Assembly: GCA_965658725.1 (NCBI GenBank)
Contig: CBFHUI010000008.1
Coordinates: 1 to 52,992 of the forward strand
Direction of reading: 5' to 3'
Origin: UBA7985 sp965658725
GTDB taxonomy: Bacteria; Pseudomonadota; Alphaproteobacteria; UBA7985
DNA: 52,992 bases
Below, one piece after another: positions 25,496 to 34,433 of the stretch; the stretch's first letter is position 1, and each line of letters begins with the position of its first letter. The notes under the pieces are model-generated. The model worked only from the letters and a program-made list of their open reading frames with translations. It made no database searches and was not told where the DNA came from. The position numbers were made by a program, and so were the translations under genes.

Positions 25496-28045
25496 CTAGA
25501 TCCGATCCTTTAACCACGCGTCAAAGCCATGCTTTGCGGCAACAAGACTGGCGCAGCAGTTTACGATCGTGGGCCACTCGCCAGCCAAAGCCGCGGTTTC
25601 CAGCGCTGCCGCGGCGCGGACCAGCCGCTGCAAGCCCAGAGACGCGGCTGATCCTTTGATGCTGTGTGCCTGCTTGGCGATGATGCCAGAGGTCTTGTCC
25701 TGCGCCGCAGTGGCAATGCCGGCCAACCGATGATCGGTGTCTTCGCTGAAAATGGTTAGGATCTCGTCCACCATGTCCGCGCCAAGCTGCGTGCTCAAGG
25801 TGTCGAGCGCGGCATGGTCAATCTCCGCCTTTGGATCCAGCGTTGGTGGTGGGGCGTCGGTCGCATCGCCCTTTGCCGTTGCCTCGGTATCACGACGGTT
25901 GCGCAGAATGACCCTCTGTAGCGCGTCCATCAGAACCGGCTTGCTGAGATAGTCATTCATGCCACGCTCAAGACAGAGCTCGGCGTCACCCTGTAAGGCG
26001 TTCGCTGTCATAGCAATGATCGGCACGCTGCGCTGGGGCTCAGGCAAGGCGCGAATGGCTTCGGTTGCCTCCAGACCGTCCATCTGCGGCATTTGCACGT
26101 CCATGAACACGAGGTCATAGGCCTGCGCCTGAACTGCCGCGACGGCTTCTGCGCCAGTATCGGCGATATCGACGCTGTGACCCAAACGGGTCAGGAACCC
26201 TTCAGCAACTTGCTGATTGATCGTGTTGTCCTCGGCCACAAGGATGCGCAGCGGCGGCAGAGGCTCCACCCGATCCGGTTCATCGACGCGATCTGTGCCT
26301 TCGACCGGGGAGACATCTATTGCGTCCGCGGGTTCTCTGGGGCTGAGCGGCGCATCAGCAGGTAAGGACAGTTCGAACCAGAATGTGCTCCCTTCGCCAA
26401 GGGTACTTTCGACCCCAAGCTCTCCCCCCATGCCTTCGACCAGTTGCCGCGAAATCGCGAGGCCCAGGCCCGTCCCTTCAAACCGGCGCGAAGAGGATGA
26501 ATCGATTTGACTGAAGCTTTCGAAAATGCTGCTGAGGTCTTCAGCAGGAATGCCGATCCCCGTGTCCGATACCTCAAAGCGAACCATGGACCCGCCCGAT
26601 CCGGCAGGGCGTGCAGACAGTTGGATCGAGCCCGATGGGGTGAACTTTACCGCATTGCCCACAAGGTTCAGCAGCACTTGCCGCAACCGTCCTTTGTCGC
26701 CGGAGACAAAGGCATCCAGCCGGTCATCGATGGTCATGGAGAGCCGCACATCTTTTGTCTGTGCGCTGGGTTCGAGGATATCCATCGTACCCTGCATCAC
26801 GGGCCGCAGCTCAAAGACCGTATCGACAAACACCAGCCGTCCCGCGTCGATCTTTGAGAAGTCGAGAATGTCATTGATGATGTCGAGCAGTGCTTCGCCT
26901 GACACTCGGATCGTATTGGCATACCCATGCTGGCGCTTTCCCAGCGCCGTATTGAGCAAAAGCCCCGTCATCCCAATGATGCCGTTCATTGGCGTGCGGA
27001 TTTCATGGCTCATGTTCGCGAGGAACTGCGACTTGGCCTCGTTCGCCGCTTCTGCTGCCTGCCGCGCAGTTTCCAGCGCTTGTTCGCGGTCCTTGAGTTC
27101 GCTGATATCGCGCTGAATGGCGATGATCGTCGTTAGGGCGCCGGTCTCATCGAAGATCGGCTGGCAGTCCACAGCCATCCAGTAGGGACGCCCGTCCTTG
27201 GTTTGGGTTGGCGTAATCTCTGAAAACGGCTCGTGTTCAGAGAGCGCGCGCAAGACCCGCTCCTGCGCTTCCGGGGAAGCCAGTGTGCCAAGAATCAACG
27301 CGTCAATCGATACGTCGCTGACATCCTCCAGCGTGAAGCCGGTCATCCGGGTAAAGCCGTCATTGACCCATTCCGTCTGCCCCTTTGGTGACGCAATGAT
27401 CACTGCGTTGTCCGTGCGTGATGCCACCAGAGACAGCAGGCGACTCTCCGCTTCTCGCCGCTCCACAATGGTCAGCGCGCGCTGCACCAGCGCTTGACTG
27501 GTCAGGGCTACAATGATGGCCACGGTGAAAAAGATGGAGAGGAAGATGATGATGTCGCGAAAGGCGCTGGACCCCCCTTGCGGCGCGTCGATGACCGGCA
27601 AGCTCAGGACCTGCTGCCCCATGACATCGCCCACGCGCCAATCCCGGCGTGGACTGGCAGTCAGGGAATTGTGGCAGGTAACGCAGCCCTCGCGCGCGAT
27701 CAGATCTTCAGAGTAACGGAAAATCTCCCCCGCCGGCGTCTCCAGAAACCCGCTCAGCATTTCTGGCGCTAAAGGGGTCTTTCGCCCGTCGTTCTGGCTG
27801 TCTGGAAAGGGGTAGGGGCTGGTCAGGAACCATGTCAGCCCGCTGTCGTCCTGTTGGCTGTTAAAGTCTGCGCCATGACCCTGCGCCGTCCGGTTTGCGA
27901 TCAGCAGCGTGCTCTGCGCCTGCGCGCGGTCGCTGAGCGTATCGCGCAGGAGCACTTCCTGATAGCGCTTCACCATGATGTAGAGGCCCAGAACCAGAAT
28001 GAGACTGGCAAGTATGGAGAGCAGTGTGGCCCAGGCCGGTCGCAT
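25496..28045 (-). CDS. Hybrid histidine kinase with CxxCH haem-c type sensor, PAS, REC and HPt
   Basis: The protein is 849 aa. A transmembrane helix at 7-24 is followed by an extracytoplasmic domain of about 140 residues with C121VTCH125 before WRVGDVMGQQ, the pattern of the DUF3365/Tll0287-like sensor. A second helix spans about 163-184. A PAS domain follows (about 200-315). HisKA has His347 in MSHEIRTPMNG, and HATPase has N-box NLVGNAVKFTP and DTGIGIP. A receiver domain has Asp649 in VFMDVQMPQMDG, and a C-terminal HPt has His794 in AHSIKGSA. It thus holds a complete internal phosphorelay but no output domain. Haem attachment is inferred from the motif. The small CxxC membrane protein lies 12 bp upstream on the same strand. 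Confidence 0.92.
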   Translation of the reverse strand: MRPAWATLLSILASLILVLGLYIMVKRYQEVLLRDTLSDRAQAQSTLLIANRTAQGHGADFNSQQDDSGLTWFLTSPYPFPDSQNDGRKTPLAPEMLSGFLETPAGEIFRYSEDLIAREGCVTCHNSLTASPRRDWRVGDVMGQQVLSLPVIDAPQGGSSAFRDIIIFLSIFFTVAIIVALTSQALVQRALTIVERREAESRLLSLVASRTDNAVIIASPKGQTEWVNDGFTRMTGFTLEDVSDVSIDALILGTLASPEAQERVLRALSEHEPFSEITPTQTKDGRPYWMAVDCQPIFDETGALTTIIAIQRDISELKDREQALETARQAAEAANEAKSQFLANMSHEIRTPMNGIIGMTGLLLNTALGKRQHGYANTIRVSGEALLDIINDILDFSKIDAGRLVFVDTVFELRPVMQGTMDILEPSAQTKDVRLSMTIDDRLDAFVSGDKGRLRQVLLNLVGNAVKFTPSGSIQLSARPAGSGGSMVRFEVSDTGIGIPAEDLSSIFESFSQIDSSSSRRFEGTGLGLAISRQLVEGMGGELGVESTLGEGSTFWFELSLPADAPLSPREPADAIDVSPVEGTDRVDEPDRVEPLPPLRILVAEDNTINQQVAEGFLTRLGHSVDIADTGAEAVAAVQAQAYDLVFMDVQMPQMDGLEATEAIRALPEPQRSVPIIAMTANALQGDAELCLERGMNDYLSKPVLMDALQRVILRNRRDTEATAKGDATDAPPPTLDPKAEIDHAALDTLSTQLGADMVDEILTIFSEDTDHRLAGIATAAQDKTSGIIAKQAHSIKGSAASLGLQRLVRAAAALETAALAGEWPTIVNCCASLVAAKHGFDAWLKDRI

Positions 28046-28057
28046 GAACAGCCCGCT

Positions 28058-28444
28058 CTAGACCGGGTGTGGGCCGCTAATGAGTTCAAGCGCCAGATAA
28101 ACCGCAATGATCGGCACGATAAAGAGCACCCCGATAATCCATGCGACAATGGCCCGTCCTCGCATGTCGCGGGGGCTCTGCGGGAGCTTGGTGTGCCATA
28201 GTCCCTGATAGGTCGGAGCCAATCCGAGCACGATGCCCGCAACGGAGAAGACGCTCAGTTCGACGGCGCTGAACTCAATGTGGAACTGATAACAGACATC
28301 GCAGAATTCCCATGAGAAGTAAGCCACGGAAAGCAGCGAGACCACGAGAACGGCGATCACTGGCAGCGCAATGCCGCGCCACAGCCAGCGGGTAAAAAGT
28401 TGAGCTTGGGTGAGGGCAGCGGGTTGCCCTTTGCGTTCTGACAC
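28058..28444 (-). CDS. Three-helix membrane protein with extracytoplasmic CxxC
   Basis: The protein is 128 aa and not a family I recognise. Hydrophobic helices span about 23-43, 60-77 and 98-118. The loop between helices 1 and 2 holds EFCDVCYQFH (Cys48, Cys51, His55). The positively charged N terminus and the RDMRGR loop between helices 2 and 3 put this CxxC loop on the periplasmic side. It ends 12 bp before the histidine kinase ATG, which suggests an operon and a shared role in redox or metal sensing. The gene should start transcription in the 140-bp AT-rich gap upstream. Confidence 0.75.
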   Translation of the reverse strand: MSERKGQPAALTQAQLFTRWLWRGIALPVIAVLVVSLLSVAYFSWEFCDVCYQFHIEFSAVELSVFSVAGIVLGLAPTYQGLWHTKLPQSPRDMRGRAIVAWIIGVLFIVPIIAVYLALELISGPHPV

Positions 28445-28586
28445 GTGTGTGCGGGCCTTTTCTGTTGGGCATTGATCTGTCCCAGTCCGCGACCGTTACT
28501 GATCAATTTAACTGGAAAAACGCACTATATAAAGGCGCTTAGCATTATTAATACGGGATGGAGCCGCGGTGGTTGAGACCTTGGAC

Positions 28587-29159
28587 TCATTCAATCGCGC
28601 TCCACCGTTGTCGTAACTCTCGCAACTCTTCCCCGATGAGCGGTCCTGAGACCTGGTGGATCAAGGTGCCGTCCCGATCGAACAGAAAGGTTTGAGGTAG
28701 GTTTGTTACGCCGAAGCTCAGGCCGTTGACGCCGCCTTTGTCGGCTGCAACGGCAATGTACGGGTTGTCGAATTTGTCGAGGAAGGCCGCCGCATCCTCG
28801 ATGTCATCGCGAAAGGAAATACCGATCAGCTTGCCGGGATGCTCCTCATTGAGCGCCATCAGCGTGCTGTGCTCCGTCCGGCAGGCTTCGCACCAACTGG
28901 CAAAAAAGTTGACGATGAAGGGGCCGGTCTGCTCGTTTCGGGCTTGCTCGATATCGCTCAATTCCGTGTAGCGGGGCAGGGGTATGATTTGATCGAAGGC
29001 GGTGAAAAAGGGTCTGTCTCTATTGACGGCGTCTGCCTGTTCCTGGCGCTCGTGCTCATGCAGAGGACGCATCCCGAACCAAAGGGCCGCCCCAGTGAGA
29101 ATGACCAGGGCAGAGGCAAAGAGGATGGATGTGGCACCCAGATGCCAACGACGAAACAA
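28587..29159 (-). CDS. Membrane-anchored thioredoxin-like protein, TlpA/CcmG type
   Basis: The protein is 190 aa. I chose the TTG at 29159 because GGGGAG lies six bases upstream; a GTG at 29198 would add 13 residues but lacks such a site. A membrane anchor spans about residues 8-29. The thioredoxin fold has Cys90 and Cys93 in FASWCEACRTEH, and a cis-proline loop TNLPQTFLFDRDG. The pattern GLSFGVTNLPQTFLFDRDGT is closest to CcmG/DsbE, which reduces apocytochrome cysteines before haem attachment. The periplasmic location is inferred. It lies on the same strand upstream of the CxxC protein and haem-type kinase, 142 bp away. Confidence 0.85.
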   Translation of the reverse strand: MFRRWHLGATSILFASALVILTGAALWFGMRPLHEHERQEQADAVNRDRPFFTAFDQIIPLPRYTELSDIEQARNEQTGPFIVNFFASWCEACRTEHSTLMALNEEHPGKLIGISFRDDIEDAAAFLDKFDNPYIAVAADKGGVNGLSFGVTNLPQTFLFDRDGTLIHQVSGPLIGEELRELRQRWSAIE

Positions 29160-29254
29160 AGATTTCTCCCCGAAGGACCTGCAGGCACTCTCGAGCACTC
29201 GAGCAAGCCTAAACTAATGCGATATCACTTAAATAATAAGAAAATATCATTTTG

Positions 29255-29281
29255 AAAAAAGGTCAAGGGTTCGTTTTGACC
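29255..29281 (-). terminator. Intrinsic terminator after the ABC permease gene
   Basis: Read on the minus strand, GGTCAA and TTGACC form a 6-bp stem with a 9-nt loop, directly followed by six T residues. It sits 3 bp past the permease stop and separates that gene from the TlpA-like gene. Confidence 0.75.
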
Positions 29282-29283
29282 CG

Positions 29284-30969
29284 TCAGCGAGAAAGTCGCC
29301 GTGCGACCAACACAACGGGTAAGACGCCGAGAGCCACAATGATCAGGCAGGCAACACCTGTCTCCTCCACCCGTGCGCGGCTGGCAAAGTCGTAAATGTA
29401 GGTTGAGAGCGTCTGCATGCCGAAGGGGCGCAAGAAGATTGTTGCGGACAGCTCCTTGAGCGCATCGATGAACACCAGCAGTGCTGCTGCGGATAGCGCG
29501 GGCCAGAGTGCAGGGACATGGACGCGCAGCAAGGTCATCAGCGAACCGCGCCCCATGGTCCGGCTTGCATCGTCGCGTGCGAGCGGGATGTTGCGAAAGC
29601 CGCCATCGATGTTGCCTTCAGCGATTGCCAGGAAACGGATCAGATAGGCCAGCAAGATCAGCCCACCTGACCCGGTCACAATCAGCCCCGTTGACCAGCC
29701 AAACCAACCTTCGAACAGACCAATCAACCAGTTATCAAAGCCCGCCATCGGTACGAAAAGACCCAGCGCCAGGATGGTTCCGGGGATGGCGTAACCCACG
29801 CTCGCCAGTCGCACCAATCCGCGCAGCCAGCGCCAGCCGCGCAGGCGCAGGGTATAGACCATGATCAGCCCAGCCAGCACCGTCAGTCCCGCCGCCAGCA
29901 GCGCGATTTGCAGGCTTGTTGCCAGAGCTTCGAGCAAGCGAGGGTCGCTCAACGTATCCAGCCGCTCCAGAGCGTAGCCCCCAAGGACCAGCAGCGGCAC
30001 GCCAAAGCCCAGCGCAATCGGCAGCAGACACCAGAGCACAGCCAGCCAGCGCCACGGTCCGCGCAAGGTCTCGCTGGGCAGGCGCGGGGTCTTCTTGGTC
30101 GCGGGTTCCGTGCCGTCGTTCTGCCGCCGCCGCGCCCAGCGCTCGGCGAGCACCAGCGCGAAGACCAGCAGCAGCAGCGCCATTGTCATTTGCGCCGCGC
30201 CCGCCGCATCGCGCCGAGTCAGCCAAGTGTCAAAGATGGTAAAGGTGATGGTTTCAACGCCCAGAAACTCAACCGCGCCAATGTCGTTCAGCGTTTCCAT
30301 CAGCGCCAGCACAACACCCGCCGCAATCGCCGGACGCAGCAGCGGCAGGAGCACGCGGACAAAGGTCTGCCAAGGCCCCTGTCCTAGTGCACGGGACGCC
30401 TCGACCAGACGATTGCCCTGCAACTTCAGCAGCGCGACCGCGGCGAGGTAGACGTAAGGATAGAACACCAGCGACAGGATCAGGGCCGCGCCGCCCGTGT
30501 TGCGGACACTGGGAAACCAGTAGTTCTTTGCGCTTTCGAGACCGGTTAAGCCCCGGAAAATCGACTGCAGAGGCCCGGTAAAGGAGAAGAACTCCACAAA
30601 GGCATAGGCCCCCAGATAACTCGGAACCGCCAGCGGCAGCACCAGTGCCCAGAGGAAGACCCGCCGTCCGGGGAAGCGGAACGTCATCACCAGCCAAGCG
30701 CTCACCGTCCCAATCACCCCGGTTCCAACCACCACCCCAATCATCAGCAGCGCTGTGGTTGAAAGCGTCCGAGGCAGGACGAACTGTACTACGTGAGACA
30801 GGCTTTCAGCCGTCCCGCCCAGCGCCATAGAGATCAGCGTCGCAATAGGAAACAGCACCAGTCCGGCGATGACCAAAGTCAGCACCACAAACCCAGCGCC
30901 GCGCTGATGGCGGAGCCGCTGCGGGCTTGAAGGCGCTTGCTCTCGTGTGGGGTTAGGGGCCAGAGGCAT
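29284..30969 (-). CDS. Iron(III)-type ABC transporter permease (FbpB/SfuB-like)
   Basis: The protein is 561 aa, with two fused binding-protein-dependent permease units and about 12 membrane helices. Both halves carry an EAA-type loop for the ATPase: EASRALGQGPWQTFVRVLLP in the first half and DDASRTMGRGSLMTLLRV in the second. The two-unit layout and length fit the iron(III) uptake family, and also thiamine-type ThiP permeases. No binding protein or ATPase gene is adjacent, so the partners must be elsewhere. It is followed by a good terminator. The inner-membrane location is certain; the substrate is inferred. Confidence 0.88.
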   Translation of the reverse strand: MPLAPNPTREQAPSSPQRLRHQRGAGFVVLTLVIAGLVLFPIATLISMALGGTAESLSHVVQFVLPRTLSTTALLMIGVVVGTGVIGTVSAWLVMTFRFPGRRVFLWALVLPLAVPSYLGAYAFVEFFSFTGPLQSIFRGLTGLESAKNYWFPSVRNTGGAALILSLVFYPYVYLAAVALLKLQGNRLVEASRALGQGPWQTFVRVLLPLLRPAIAAGVVLALMETLNDIGAVEFLGVETITFTIFDTWLTRRDAAGAAQMTMALLLLVFALVLAERWARRRQNDGTEPATKKTPRLPSETLRGPWRWLAVLWCLLPIALGFGVPLLVLGGYALERLDTLSDPRLLEALATSLQIALLAAGLTVLAGLIMVYTLRLRGWRWLRGLVRLASVGYAIPGTILALGLFVPMAGFDNWLIGLFEGWFGWSTGLIVTGSGGLILLAYLIRFLAIAEGNIDGGFRNIPLARDDASRTMGRGSLMTLLRVHVPALWPALSAAALLVFIDALKELSATIFLRPFGMQTLSTYIYDFASRARVEETGVACLIIVALGVLPVVLVARRLSR

Positions 30970-31078
30970 GGGGCAGGTCAGGGCTCGAACAACAGGTTAG
31001 GCGCGCACATTAGTCGCTTTGGCCGCCTGCGGTAAGCCGCCGAAAACGCACATCACTTAGCGCAGAGGCTGTCTAACC

Positions 31079-32014
31079 TCAGATCTGTCCCTTGAACACC
31101 ATATCGATCGCTCGCGCCTGTGCCATAATCTCCGAGCGTGGTACGGCCCAGCTTTCCTGACCCAGAATGGCGCGATTCATGGCGTCGACTTCAAGCACGT
31201 ATTGATCAACATCCTCGACGTCGATCCGCTGCCCGTGGTCGTCGCCCAGCGCAGGTCCGTCATAGAGGATGACTTCCGGCGCGTTGGCGCCGGGCATGGG
31301 ATTGAAAGGTACTTTGACCTCAATCCGCCCCGTCGTCCCCTGAAACACCATGCGCTGGTGCAGGTCGAGTTGGGTGGAGCACTGGAAGCTCAAGTGCCGA
31401 CGGTCCGGGAATTCCATGATTGCAGAGCACTGGATATCAACGCCGAAGTCTGCTTGCTCGACGATCAGACTTGCCGCCTTCACCGGCTCCGTGCCCCAAA
31501 CAAAGCGCGCTGCAAAGATCGGGTAGCAGCCGATGTCAAGGATACCGCCGCCGCCCATGTTGGGTTGATTGCGCACGTTGCTGGGGTCGGTGTTGTAGAA
31601 GCTGAACTGCCCGCTGATCGAGCGGGTCTCGCCGATCGCGCCGGCCTGCACCATCTCCCGAACCTTGAGCCACTGGGGGTGAAAGCGCACCATGAAGGCC
31701 TCAGAGAGGATCAGATCCGGGCGCAAGTCCATCAGCGGCTCGAGCGCCTCCGGGCTCAGCGTGATCGACTTTTCACACAGCACGTGCTTTCCCGCCTCTA
31801 GCGCCTTGCGCGACCATTCGACGTGCAGGTGGTTGGGCAGGGGGATGTAGACGGCGTCGATGTCCTCGCGGGCGAGCAGATCTTCGTAGGACAGTGGCCC
31901 GGACCGGCTTGCCACCGCGACCAGTTCGCCGTGCGCGCTGGCCTCGATGGCCGGTTGCAGCCTTTCACGGCCAATCTTTGCGTTTCCAATCACGCCCCAC
32001 CGCACTGCACTCAT
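31079..32014 (-). CDS. Gfo/Idh/MocA-family oxidoreductase (xylose/dihydrodiol dehydrogenase-like)
   Basis: The protein is 311 aa. The Rossmann motif WGVIGNAKIGRE is at the N terminus, and the conserved HVLCEKSITL replaces the usual EKP by EKS. The sequence GGGGILDIGCYPIFAARFVWG is typical of the D-xylose/dihydrodiol dehydrogenase branch. It is likely an NADP-dependent sugar oxidoreductase. It is a second, distinct member of the family in this window, with a different substrate domain. Its divergent neighbour is an APH-like kinase. Confidence 0.88.
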   Translation of the reverse strand: MSAVRWGVIGNAKIGRERLQPAIEASAHGELVAVASRSGPLSYEDLLAREDIDAVYIPLPNHLHVEWSRKALEAGKHVLCEKSITLSPEALEPLMDLRPDLILSEAFMVRFHPQWLKVREMVQAGAIGETRSISGQFSFYNTDPSNVRNQPNMGGGGILDIGCYPIFAARFVWGTEPVKAASLIVEQADFGVDIQCSAIMEFPDRRHLSFQCSTQLDLHQRMVFQGTTGRIEVKVPFNPMPGANAPEVILYDGPALGDDHGQRIDVEDVDQYVLEVDAMNRAILGQESWAVPRSEIMAQARAIDMVFKGQI

Positions 32015-32185
32015 GCCGCTTCTCTCCCTTGGCTTACTTGTTGTTTCATCGGTTCAGGCGCGCAGGTTAGCGAGGCCGACGGCGTCTGACCAGATGATCG
32101 CGCGAGGGGACTGGACAAAGTGGGCGAAGTGCAGGACTGGTGAAGCCCTGTTTCTTTCCCTTTGAGCTTAAGCCCCCGCAGCAGC

Positions 32186-33184
32186 ATGACCGAGACCCTC
32201 GACCTCAGCCACGACCAGATCAACGCCTTTCTCAAGCAGTACGAGATCTTTGAGCCGGTGATCCGGGTGGACAGTGGTGCCTTCGGCAACGTGAATGCCA
32301 ACTACGCCATCGAGACGCAGACCCGTCGGCTGGTGCTTCAGCGCGTGGGCCGGAAGAAGAACCTCGACCAGCTGCGCCTGTCCAGTCACGTTTCGAACAC
32401 GCTGTACGCGCGTGACTTCCTGACGCCGAACTTTCATCTAACGGTCGAAGGTGATCCCTTCATCGAGCTGCAGGGCGAGCAGTTCCGGCTCATGTCCTAC
32501 GTGCCTGAACCCGTCATGGTCGAACGCCCCAGCGTCTCCGATGCGCTGCGGATCGTGGCGCTGGCTGAAGACCTGCACGAGACCCTTAACCGCTATTTTC
32601 GGTACGTGGACGAGGGCGACCGGCGCTACATGACCGGCTATCAGGACCAGCCCGACCTGATCGTCAAAGCTGCCTTTGATCGAACCGATCTGAGCGCGCA
32701 GACGCAGGCGCGAAACGAGAGTGTTCGCGGCTTTCTTGAACCCACTTTCGACCAGCCGACGCGCGTGCGCCACTGCCACGGTGACATCAAGTTCGGCAAC
32801 GTGATCGTTACCCCGCGTCGCATCGGTCTGCTGGATTTCGAGAACTACAATGTCCAGGAATGGGGCTGGGAAATCGGAGACGCTTTGCGCTCTTGGTTCA
32901 GCGACCAGCTCGATGAGGTGACGTGGTCCATCCGCAGTGATGCGCTGGAAGCCTTTCTGACGCAGCAGACATGGTTCTCCAAGCGCGATGCGGTGCTGCA
33001 CACCCTGCGGACCACCGCCAAGCTGCTGGTGCACCTCTACACCGACCGTGAAGACGGGCGCTATTATTTCTCGACTGAGCCCGAAACGGACCGTCTGGCC
33101 AAAGTGGACGTGCTGATCAGCCGGCATGAGACCTTCATGCCAGCGCTGCTGGACTTCGCCCGCACGCGCGGATTTATCGATTGA
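32186..33184 (+). CDS. APH-family phosphotransferase (small-molecule kinase)
   Basis: The protein is 332 aa from MTETLDLS. The catalytic segment RHCHGDIKFGNVIV has the Brenner HGDxxxxN motif, and LLDFENYN supplies the metal-binding aspartate. An N-terminal lobe carries INAFLKQYEIFEPV and RLVLQRV. Similar proteins phosphorylate sugars or amino alcohols, for example N-acetylhexosamine-1-kinases and homoserine kinase-like enzymes; I cannot choose between them. The start is not fixed by a ribosome site; a TTG 24 bases earlier is possible. The neighbouring sugar-type dehydrogenase makes a sugar substrate reasonable. The gene is convergent with the LLM oxidoreductase. Confidence 0.8.
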   Translation: MTETLDLSHDQINAFLKQYEIFEPVIRVDSGAFGNVNANYAIETQTRRLVLQRVGRKKNLDQLRLSSHVSNTLYARDFLTPNFHLTVEGDPFIELQGEQFRLMSYVPEPVMVERPSVSDALRIVALAEDLHETLNRYFRYVDEGDRRYMTGYQDQPDLIVKAAFDRTDLSAQTQARNESVRGFLEPTFDQPTRVRHCHGDIKFGNVIVTPRRIGLLDFENYNVQEWGWEIGDALRSWFSDQLDEVTWSIRSDALEAFLTQQTWFSKRDAVLHTLRTTAKLLVHLYTDREDGRYYFSTEPETDRLAKVDVLISRHETFMPALLDFARTRGFID

Positions 33185-33253
33185 CCGCGCGTTGCACAGC
33201 GAGCCCCAGAGCGCGGACAGGTCGCAGACCAGGCCGCGGTCGGGGTAAGGCGC

Positions 33254-33269
33254 GGGCCCGATAGGGCCC
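33254..33269. terminator. Hairpin between the convergent kinase and LLM genes
   Basis: GGGCCC-GATA-GGGCCC forms a 6-bp stem 70 bp past the kinase stop, in the convergent gap. There is no U-tract, so the terminator role is weakly supported. Confidence 0.3.
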
Positions 33270-33338
33270 TCCGTTTGATCAAGACTCCCTTGCCGGGCTC
33301 GCATTGGATCGCCCGGCAAAGAGGAAGCTGAGGCAGCA

Positions 33339-34433
33339 TCAGTCCAGCGTCAGCGGCCCGTGGTTGAGTTGAGGCAGAACGTAGCGGGCGAACAGATCAC
33401 ACTCGGTTGCGTGCGGGTAGCCCGATAGGATAAAGGCGCCCATCCCCAATTCCGCGTAGCGGTTGATCTTGGCCGCAATCTGGTCTGGATCCCCAACCAG
33501 CGCTGCAGAACAGCCCGAGCGCGCGCGCCCGATACCGGTCCACAGATGGTCCTCAGCAAAGCCGTCCGCGTCAGCGTTGGCGCGCATCGCGTCTTGTCGG
33601 CGCACGCCTTCGGTCTTGCTGTCCAGGCTCTGCCCTTTGATCTCCGCGCCCTTGTCCGCGTCGAACTTGCGCATCAGGCGGCGGGTGTAGTCCATCGCCT
33701 CACCTTCGCTCTCGCGCACAATCACGTGCACGCGGTAGCCAAACTTCAGCCTGCGGCCGTGAGCAGTCGCACGGGCGCGCATGTCCTCGACGATACCTGT
33801 CACTTCCTTTTCAACGTCGGGCCACATGAGAAACACGTCTGCCGCCGCCGCTGCCGTCTCGCGCGCTGCAGGCGAGATGCCGCCGAAGTAGAACGGCGGG
33901 CACCCGCCATAAGCTGCAGCCGTTTCCTTGCACACCCGCGGGGCTTCGAGTTCGAGGTTGTAGAACTCGCCCTGATGGCTCAGGTCTTCACCGTTGAGCA
34001 AGGTGCGCAGGATCGACATGACTTCCAGCGAGCGCGCGTAGCGAGGCGCCGAGTCCACCGGTGCGCCCGGCAAGTCGGAGGAGATGATGTTGATCGTGCT
34101 CCGGCCTTGCAGCATTTCCTGCACCGTTGCCAGTTGCCGCGCCAGCTGGGGCGGGAACAACTCGGCACAGCGCACGGCCATGAGCATGCGGATGCGGCTG
34201 GTCAAAGGTGCCATGGCGCTGGCAAAGGCGATCGTATCGATGCCCAGCTGATAGCCGGAAGGCAGAAGGATGTTGTCAAATCCCCCTTCTTCGGCGCGCT
34301 GCAGAATCCCGCGGCAGTGCTCGAAGGTGGACCGCAGGGACGGCTCTCGGTGCCCCAAAAACTCATAGTCATCATCGCACAGCGACCCGAACCAAGAGAC
34401 TTCAAACGGGGATGCGCTCGTGTTCGCACTCAT
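33339..34433 (-). CDS. LLM-class flavin monooxygenase, alkanesulfonate monooxygenase-like
   Basis: The protein is 364 aa, a TIM-barrel luciferase-like flavoprotein. Its motifs EVSWFGSLCD, STFEHCRGILQRAEEGGFDNILLP, PPQLARQLATVQEMLQGRSTINI and PFYFGGISPAARE resemble SsuD-type alkanesulfonate monooxygenases. These use FMNH2 from a partner reductase and cleave C-S bonds. Activity on a sulfonate is an inference; other LLM members act on nitriloacetate or dimethyl sulfide. The ATG overlaps the stop of the upstream aldo/keto reductase gene as ATGA, so the two are one operon. No flavin reductase gene is adjacent. Confidence 0.85.
   Translation of the reverse strand: MSANTSASPFEVSWFGSLCDDDYEFLGHREPSLRSTFEHCRGILQRAEEGGFDNILLPSGYQLGIDTIAFASAMAPLTSRIRMLMAVRCAELFPPQLARQLATVQEMLQGRSTINIISSDLPGAPVDSAPRYARSLEVMSILRTLLNGEDLSHQGEFYNLELEAPRVCKETAAAYGGCPPFYFGGISPAARETAAAAADVFLMWPDVEKEVTGIVEDMRARATAHGRRLKFGYRVHVIVRESEGEAMDYTRRLMRKFDADKGAEIKGQSLDSKTEGVRRQDAMRANADADGFAEDHLWTGIGRARSGCSAALVGDPDQIAAKINRYAELGMGAFILSGYPHATECDLFARYVLPQLNHGPLTLD

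Noticed and set aside
29189..29202. CTCGAG-CA-CTCGAG as a regulatory site
   Set aside because: A short repeat of a 6-bp palindrome partly inside the possible N-terminal extension of the thioredoxin gene; too common to support a claim.
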